Of a DNA stretch of 64,000 nt, positions 59,901 through 64,000 are shown one piece after another. The translations under genes were made by a program, and so were the position numbers. Under the pieces are notes generated by a model, which searched no databases, was not told the DNA's origin, and saw only the letters and a list, made by a program, of their open reading frames with translations. The stretch spans positions 620,001 through 684,000 of the forward strand of contig NZ_AP021901.1 of assembly GCF_018325905.1 (NCBI RefSeq), written 5' to 3'. Source of the stretch: Pseudomonas sp. St316 (GTDB taxonomy: Bacteria > Pseudomonadota > Gammaproteobacteria > Pseudomonadales > Pseudomonadaceae). Every line of letters starts with the position of its first letter. The first letter of the stretch is position 1.

Positions 59901-60537
59901 TGTGGGAGCGAGCTTGCTTGCGATAGCGGTAGGTCAGGCAGCATTGATGTTGGATGCGTTGGCCTCATCGCGAGCAAGCTCGCTCCCACAGTAGATTTGT
60001 GGTGCTGCGCAGTAGTTGAAGCCTATGCAGAACCCTGTGGGAGCGAGCTTGCTTGCGATAGCGGTAGGTCAGGCAGCATTGATGTTGGATGCGTTGGCCT
60101 CATCGCGAGCAAGCTCGCTCCCACAGTAGATTTGTGGTGCTGCGCAGTGCTTGAAGCCTATGCAGAACCCTGTGGGAGCGAGCTTGCTTGCGATAGCGGT
60201 AGGTCAGGCAGCATTGATGTTGGATGCGTTGGCCTCATCGCGAGCAAGCTCGCTCCCACAGTAGATTTGTGGTGCTGCGCAGTGCTTGAAGCCTATGCAG
60301 AACCCTGTGGGAGCGAGCTTGCTTGCGATAGCGGTAGGTCAGGCAGCATTGATGTTGGATGCGTTGGCCTCATCGCGAGCAAGCTCGCTCCCACAGTAGA
60401 TTTGTGGTGCTGCGCAGTGCTTGAAGCCTATGCAGAACCCCTGTGGGAGCGAGCTTGCTCGCGATTGCGCAATGTCAGGCAGCATGGGTGTCGGATGTGA
60501 TGGCCCCATCGCGAGCAGGCTCGCTCCCACAGTGTTG
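59901..60537. repeat. tandem REPIN array, four 135-bp units plus a diverged fifth
   Basis: Units start (TGTGGGAGCGAGCTTGCTTG) at 59901, 60036, 60171 and 60306, exactly 135 bases apart and nearly identical; a fifth, more diverged unit starts at 60442. Each unit is one inverted REP pair plus a spacer with TGCTGCGCAGTGCTTGAAGC. No gene lies in the 734 bases between glnE and waaF. Confidence 0.95.
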
Positions 60538-60584
60538 TAGATTAGGGCAACAGGCAACGACCTAAGCCACAGTGATTCTCGAGG

Positions 60585-60616
60585 CGGGGAGGCGTAGGCC
60601 TCCCCGTATCGTTTTT
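60585..60616 (+). terminator. terminator-like hairpin directly before waaF
   Basis: CGGGGAGGC-GTAG-GCCTCCCCG is a perfect 9-base stem followed by TATCGTTTTT. It ends only ten bases before the waaF ATG, overlapping the space where the ribosome binds, so it could be an attenuator rather than the end of an upstream transcript. Confidence 0.75.
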
Positions 60617-60625
60617 GGAAAGCAC

Positions 60626-61660
60626 ATGAATATTCTGATCGTTGGGCCCAGCTGGGTCGGTGACATGGTGATGGCGCAGACACTGTTCCAGTGCCTGAAA
60701 CAGCGTCATCCGCAGTGCGAAATCGACGTCCTGGCCCCCGAGTGGAGCCGGCCGATCCTTGAGCGCATGCCAGAAGTACGCAAAGCCTTGAGCTTCCCGC
60801 TCGGCCACGGCGTGCTGGAGCTGGCGACCCGTCGGCGCATTGGCAAATCCCTGGCCGGTCAGTACGACCAGGCGATCCTGTTGCCCAATTCGTTGAAATC
60901 GGCACTGGTGCCGTTTTTCGCTGGCATCCCCAAGCGTACCGGCTGGCGGGGCGAGTTTCGCTACGGCCTGCTCAACGACGTGCGCACCCTGGACAAAGAA
61001 CGTTATCCGCTGATGATCGAGCGCTTCATGGCGCTTGCCTGCGAGCCTGGGGCCGAGTTGCCCAAGCCGTATCCACGACCGAGCCTTGCGATCGACCCGG
61101 TTACCCGCGAAGCGGCGCTGGCCAAGTTCGGCCTGAGCCTGGACCGTCCGGTATTGGCCCTGTGTCCGGGAGCCGAGTTCGGTGAATCCAAGCGCTGGCC
61201 GGCCGAGCATTATGCCCAGGTTGCCGAGGCGAAGATTCGCGAAGGCTGGCAGGTCTGGCTGTTCGGCTCGAAAAAAGATCACCCGGTGGGCGAGGACATC
61301 CGCTCGCGACTGATCCCGGGCCTTCGGGAAGAGTCGGTGAACCTCAGCGGCGACACGTCCCTGGCGGAGGCCATCGACCTGCTGTCCTGCGCCGATTCGG
61401 TGGTGTCCAACGATTCCGGCCTGATGCACGTGGCCGCGGCCTTGAACCGCCCATTGGTGGCGGTCTACGGTTCCACCTCGCCGGGCTTCACGCCACCGCT
61501 GGCCGACAAGGTCGAAGTCGTGCGCCTGGGCATCGAGTGCAGTCCGTGCTTCGACCGCACCTGTCGCTTCGGTCATTACAATTGCCTGCGCCAGCTCGTG
61601 CCGTCGTCGGTGAACGAGGCCCTGGAGCGTCTGCAGGGCACACCTGTGGAGGTTCGGTAA
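60626..61660 (+). CDS. waaF: ADP-heptose:LPS heptosyltransferase II (WaaF)
   Basis: A 344-residue GT9 glycosyltransferase that adds the second heptose to the LPS inner core. It begins MNILIVGPSWVGDMVMAQTL, the conserved WaaF start, and has the ADP-heptose site segments ALCPGAEFGESKRWPAEHYA and SNDSGLMHVAAALNRPLVAVYGSTSPGFTPP. The ATG at 60626 follows GGAAAGCAC. First of the waaF-waaC-waaG-waaP series; in P. aeruginosa an ilvE gene lies upstream, absent here. Confidence 0.96.
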   Translation: MNILIVGPSWVGDMVMAQTLFQCLKQRHPQCEIDVLAPEWSRPILERMPEVRKALSFPLGHGVLELATRRRIGKSLAGQYDQAILLPNSLKSALVPFFAGIPKRTGWRGEFRYGLLNDVRTLDKERYPLMIERFMALACEPGAELPKPYPRPSLAIDPVTREAALAKFGLSLDRPVLALCPGAEFGESKRWPAEHYAQVAEAKIREGWQVWLFGSKKDHPVGEDIRSRLIPGLREESVNLSGDTSLAEAIDLLSCADSVVSNDSGLMHVAAALNRPLVAVYGSTSPGFTPPLADKVEVVRLGIECSPCFDRTCRFGHYNCLRQLVPSSVNEALERLQGTPVEVR

Positions 61661-61661
61661 C

Positions 61662-62720
61662 TTGCGGGTATTGCTGATCAAGACCTCTTCGCTGGGGGAT
61701 GTGGTCCACACCCTGCCGGCGCTGACCGACGCGGCGCGGGCGATTCCTGGCATCAAGTTCGATTGGGTGGTGGAAGAAGGCTTCGCCGAAATTCCCACCT
61801 GGCACCCGGCCGTGGGCAAAGTCATCCCAGTGGCGATCCGTCGCTGGCGCAAGAGCCTCTGGCAAACCGTCAAGAGTGGCGAATGGCGACGCTTCAAGCA
61901 GAGCGTGCGCGGCGAAAAGTACGACCTGGTCATCGACGCCCAAGGCCTGCTGAAAAGCGCCTGGCTGACCCGTTACGTCAAGGCCCCGGTGGCCGGTCTG
62001 GATAAAAACTCGGCGCGTGAGCCCCTGGCGGCGCGCTTTTATTCCCGGCGCCTGGCGGTGGCTCGCGGTCAGCATGCGGTCGAGCGCGTGCGTCAGTTGT
62101 TCGCCCTGGCGCTGGGCTATGACTTGCCGCAAACCCAGGGCAGCTATGGCCTCGACATCGACCGATTGGTGGAATTGCCACGCCCTTACCCCTACGTGGT
62201 GTTCCTGCACGGCACGACGTGGGAGTCCAAGCATTGGCCCGAACTTTACTGGCGCCAGCTCACTGAGCGCATGGGGCAGTTTGGCGTGGTGGTAAAACTG
62301 CCGTGGGGCAACCCGGCCGAGAAGGCCCGGGCCGAACGCATCGCCAACGGGCTGCGCAATGCCTTGGTGCTGCCGAAGCTGAACCTCGGCGGGATGGGCA
62401 AGGTGCTTGCCGGTGCCCAGGCCTGCGTGGCTGTGGACACCGGTCTCGGGCATCTGGCCGCGGCCCTGGACGTACCGACCATTTCGCTACTCGGCCCGAC
62501 CAATCCGGTGCTGACCGGCGCCTACGGCAAGGGCCAGATTCACCTCGCCAGTGATTTCCCTTGCGCGCCGTGCATGCAGAAACAATGCACTTACCCGCCG
62601 ACCGCCGAAGATGCCCGGCGGTTTGATCTGAAACGCGAGCAGCCCCTGTGCTTCACGCGTCTGAACCCCGAGCGTGTTGCCAGCCACCTGAGCACGTTAT
62701 TGGCTGAGGAGCCGCGCTGA
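61662..62720 (+). CDS. waaC: LPS heptosyltransferase I (WaaC)
   Basis: A 352-residue GT9 enzyme adding the first heptose to Kdo of the LPS core. It begins with TTG at 61662 (RVLLIKTSSLGDVVHTLPAL follows), with GGAGG about nine bases upstream inside the end of waaF, so the two are coupled. Conserved segments include FLHGTTWESKHWPELYWRQL and VAVDTGLGHLAAALDVPTISLLGPTNP. Stop overlaps the waaG ATG by one base. Confidence 0.95.
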   Translation: MRVLLIKTSSLGDVVHTLPALTDAARAIPGIKFDWVVEEGFAEIPTWHPAVGKVIPVAIRRWRKSLWQTVKSGEWRRFKQSVRGEKYDLVIDAQGLLKSAWLTRYVKAPVAGLDKNSAREPLAARFYSRRLAVARGQHAVERVRQLFALALGYDLPQTQGSYGLDIDRLVELPRPYPYVVFLHGTTWESKHWPELYWRQLTERMGQFGVVVKLPWGNPAEKARAERIANGLRNALVLPKLNLGGMGKVLAGAQACVAVDTGLGHLAAALDVPTISLLGPTNPVLTGAYGKGQIHLASDFPCAPCMQKQCTYPPTAEDARRFDLKREQPLCFTRLNPERVASHLSTLLAEEPR

Positions 62721-63843
62721 TGCAATTGGCTTTTGTCCTTTACAAGTACTTCCCCTTCGGTGGCCTGCAGCGTGACTTCATGCGCATCGCCCTGGAATGC
62801 CAGCGACGCGGTCACCAGATCCGCGTCTACACGCTGATCTGGGAAGGTGACGTGCCCCCGGCTTCGAAGTGCTGGTAGCGCCGGTCAAGGCGCTGTTCAA
62901 CCATCGCCGCAACGAGAAGCTCAGTGCGTGGATGGAGGCCGACCTGGCCAAGCGCCCGGTGGACCGTTTGATCGGCTTCAACAAGATGCCCGGCCTGGAC
63001 GTGTACTACGCCGCCGACGGCTGCTTCGAAGACAAGGCGCAGAACCTGCGCAATTCGCTGTACCGACGCTGGGGTCGCTACCGGCATTTCGCCGAATACG
63101 AGCGGGCCGTGTTCGCCAAGGACGCCAAGACTGACGTGTTGATGATCTCCGAAGTCCAGCAGCCACTGTTCATCAAGCACTACGGCACGCCGCTTGAGCG
63201 CTTTCACCTGCTGCCGCCGGGCATCGCCCAGGACCGCCGTCGGCCCGCCGACGCTGACGAGATCCGCGCGGCGTTCCGGGCTGAATTCGAGCTGGCCGCC
63301 GACGACCTGCTGCTGGTACAGATCGGTTCCGGGTTCAAGACCAAGGGCGTGGATCGCAGCCTCAAGGCCCTGGCCGCGCTGCCCGCCGAATTGAAAAAAC
63401 GCACCCGGCTGTTTGTAATCGGCCAGGACGACCCCAAAGTATTCCAATTGCAGAGCGCCGCGCTGGGGCTCGGTGACAACGTACGGTTCCTCAAGGGCCG
63501 CAGCGACATCCCGCGTTTCCTGCTGGGCGCCGACCTGTTGATCCATCCGGCGTACAACGAGAACACCGGCACCGTACTGCTCGAAGCGCTGGTGGCCGGG
63601 CTGCCGGTGCTGGTCAGTGCGGTGTGTGGGTACGCCCATTACATCGCCGAGGCCGACAGTGGCCTGGTGCTGGACGAGCCGTTCGAACAAGCGCAGCTCA
63701 CCGAGTACCTGGGTCGCATGTTGAACGATGCCGATGCCCGGGTGGCCTGGAGCCGCAACGGTCTGGCCTTCGCCGAGACGGCCGACCTCTACAGCATGCC
63801 GCAGCACGCGGCCGATGTGATATTGGCGGAGCACGCACAATGA
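62720..63843 (+). pseudogene. waaG: WaaG glucosyltransferase gene with a one-base frameshift
   Basis: The ATG at 62720 opens MQLAFVLYKYFPFGGLQRDF and stays in frame to ...LIWEGDVPP, then reads ASKCW and a stop at 62876. The rest of WaaG (FEVLVAPVKALFNHRRNEKL onward, GT4 sugar-binding part with EAADSGLVLDEPF-like end and NENTGTVLLEALVAGLPVL) continues in the -1 frame to 63843. A single missing base near 62854-62862 (GTGCCCCCGG where GTGCCCCCGGG is expected) explains it. Either the LPS core is truncated in this strain or this is a sequencing error in a C/G run. Downstream waaP overlaps by ATGA. Confidence 0.85.
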
Positions 63844-64000
63844 AGTTGATGCTGGCCGAACCGTTCAAGAGCCTTTGGGCCGGGCGCGATGCGTTCGCCG
63901 AAGTCGAGGCGCTCAAGGGCGAGGTCTATCGTGAACTCGAAGCCCGGCGCACTTTGCGCACGGAGGTGGACGGCCGCGGTTTTTTCGTGAAGATCCACCG
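63840..64000 (+). CDS. waaP: LPS core heptose(I) kinase WaaP, N-terminal part, cut by window edge
   Basis: The first ~53 residues of WaaP/RfaP: MKLMLAEPFKSLWAGRDAF, continuing to GRGFFVKIH, where the lysine is the ATP-contacting residue of this kinase-like family. It phosphorylates the first heptose of the LPS core, an essential step in Pseudomonas. The start overlaps the waaG stop (ATGA), so the waaG frameshift could reduce its translation by coupling. The rest lies outside the window. Confidence 0.9.
   Translation, partial: MKLMLAEPFKSLWAGRDAFAEVEALKGEVYRELEARRTLRTEVDGRGFFVKIH

Noticed and set aside
59997..60500. 167-residue open frame with internal repeats (GSELACDSGRSGSIDVGCVG)
   Set aside because: It exists only because the 135-bp repeat unit is divisible by three and happens to lack stops in this frame; no ribosome-binding site, and the sequence is REP.
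59901..60537. CRISPR-like look of regularly spaced repeats
   Set aside because: The spacers are nearly identical, the repeat is a REP pair, and there are no cas genes.
62869..63843. 324-residue frame starting GTG as a complete glycosyltransferase
   Set aside because: It lacks the N-terminal FPFGGLQRDF domain, which is found just upstream in another frame.

Overview
The window is chromosomal DNA of a Pseudomonas of the fluorescens group. The evidence is the high GC content, the dense REP/REPIN palindromes with a GTGGGAGCGAGCTTGCTCGC-type core, and gene sets whose order matches the Pseudomonas core genome (msrA-dipA...aceF-aceE/glnE...waaF-waaC-waaG-waaP, and putA/putP divergent). No tRNA, rRNA or CRISPR array was recognised.

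1-17257 (minus strand): about 20 tightly overlapping genes of an aryl-polyene / xanthomonadin-like pigment cluster, running off the left edge. Read in transcription order it encodes: a truncated ketosynthase-like (chain-length-factor type) protein, a PlsC-like acyltransferase, two acyl carrier proteins, a COG4648 membrane protein, a ligase-dehydratase fusion, a family 2 glycosyltransferase, an LpxL-like acyltransferase, an MIO-type aromatic amino-acid ammonia lyase, a hotdog thioesterase, a LolA-like carrier, an MMPL exporter, a cation/proton-antiporter-like membrane protein, a flavin-dependent halogenase-like enzyme, a methyltransferase, a DUF3261 lipoprotein, a ketosynthase, a dehydratase, a ketoreductase and a second ketosynthase. 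Together these would make an aryl starter, extend it into a conjugated polyene on the ACPs, tailor it (methylation, perhaps halogenation), attach it to a lipid and export it to the outer membrane.

17258-22848: accessory stretch with an orphan ParA-like ATPase, trxC, a ycaC-type hydrolase, a divergent LysR regulator with no normal start codon, a family repeat plus a tandem duplication, a small acidic protein, and a HigBA toxin-antitoxin locus whose toxin is frameshifted.

22849-34468: selO, mscK, a K+/H+ antiporter (nhaP2/cvrA type), a chemoreceptor, a small coiled-coil gene with zapA, and a large acyl-CoA dehydrogenase. 34469-40450: the proline-use pair putA (trifunctional) and putP, divergent around a control region with five GTTGCA boxes. 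40575-46161: a DUF2165 membrane protein, an orphan type VI secretion vgrG with a DUF4123 adaptor but no effector, rlmJ, a REPIN array and msrA.

46279-64000: dipA (c-di-GMP phosphodiesterase), a phoD-like gene split by an IS3-family element with a 5-bp target duplication, aceF and aceE (pyruvate dehydrogenase), glnE, a five-unit 135-bp REPIN array, and the LPS-core genes waaF, waaC, waaG (one-base frameshift) and the start of waaP.

Overall the chromosome looks ordinary for the genus in its housekeeping parts. The pigment cluster, the decaying genes (higB, phoD-like, waaG, LysR start) and the repeat arrays are the parts most worth a second look.
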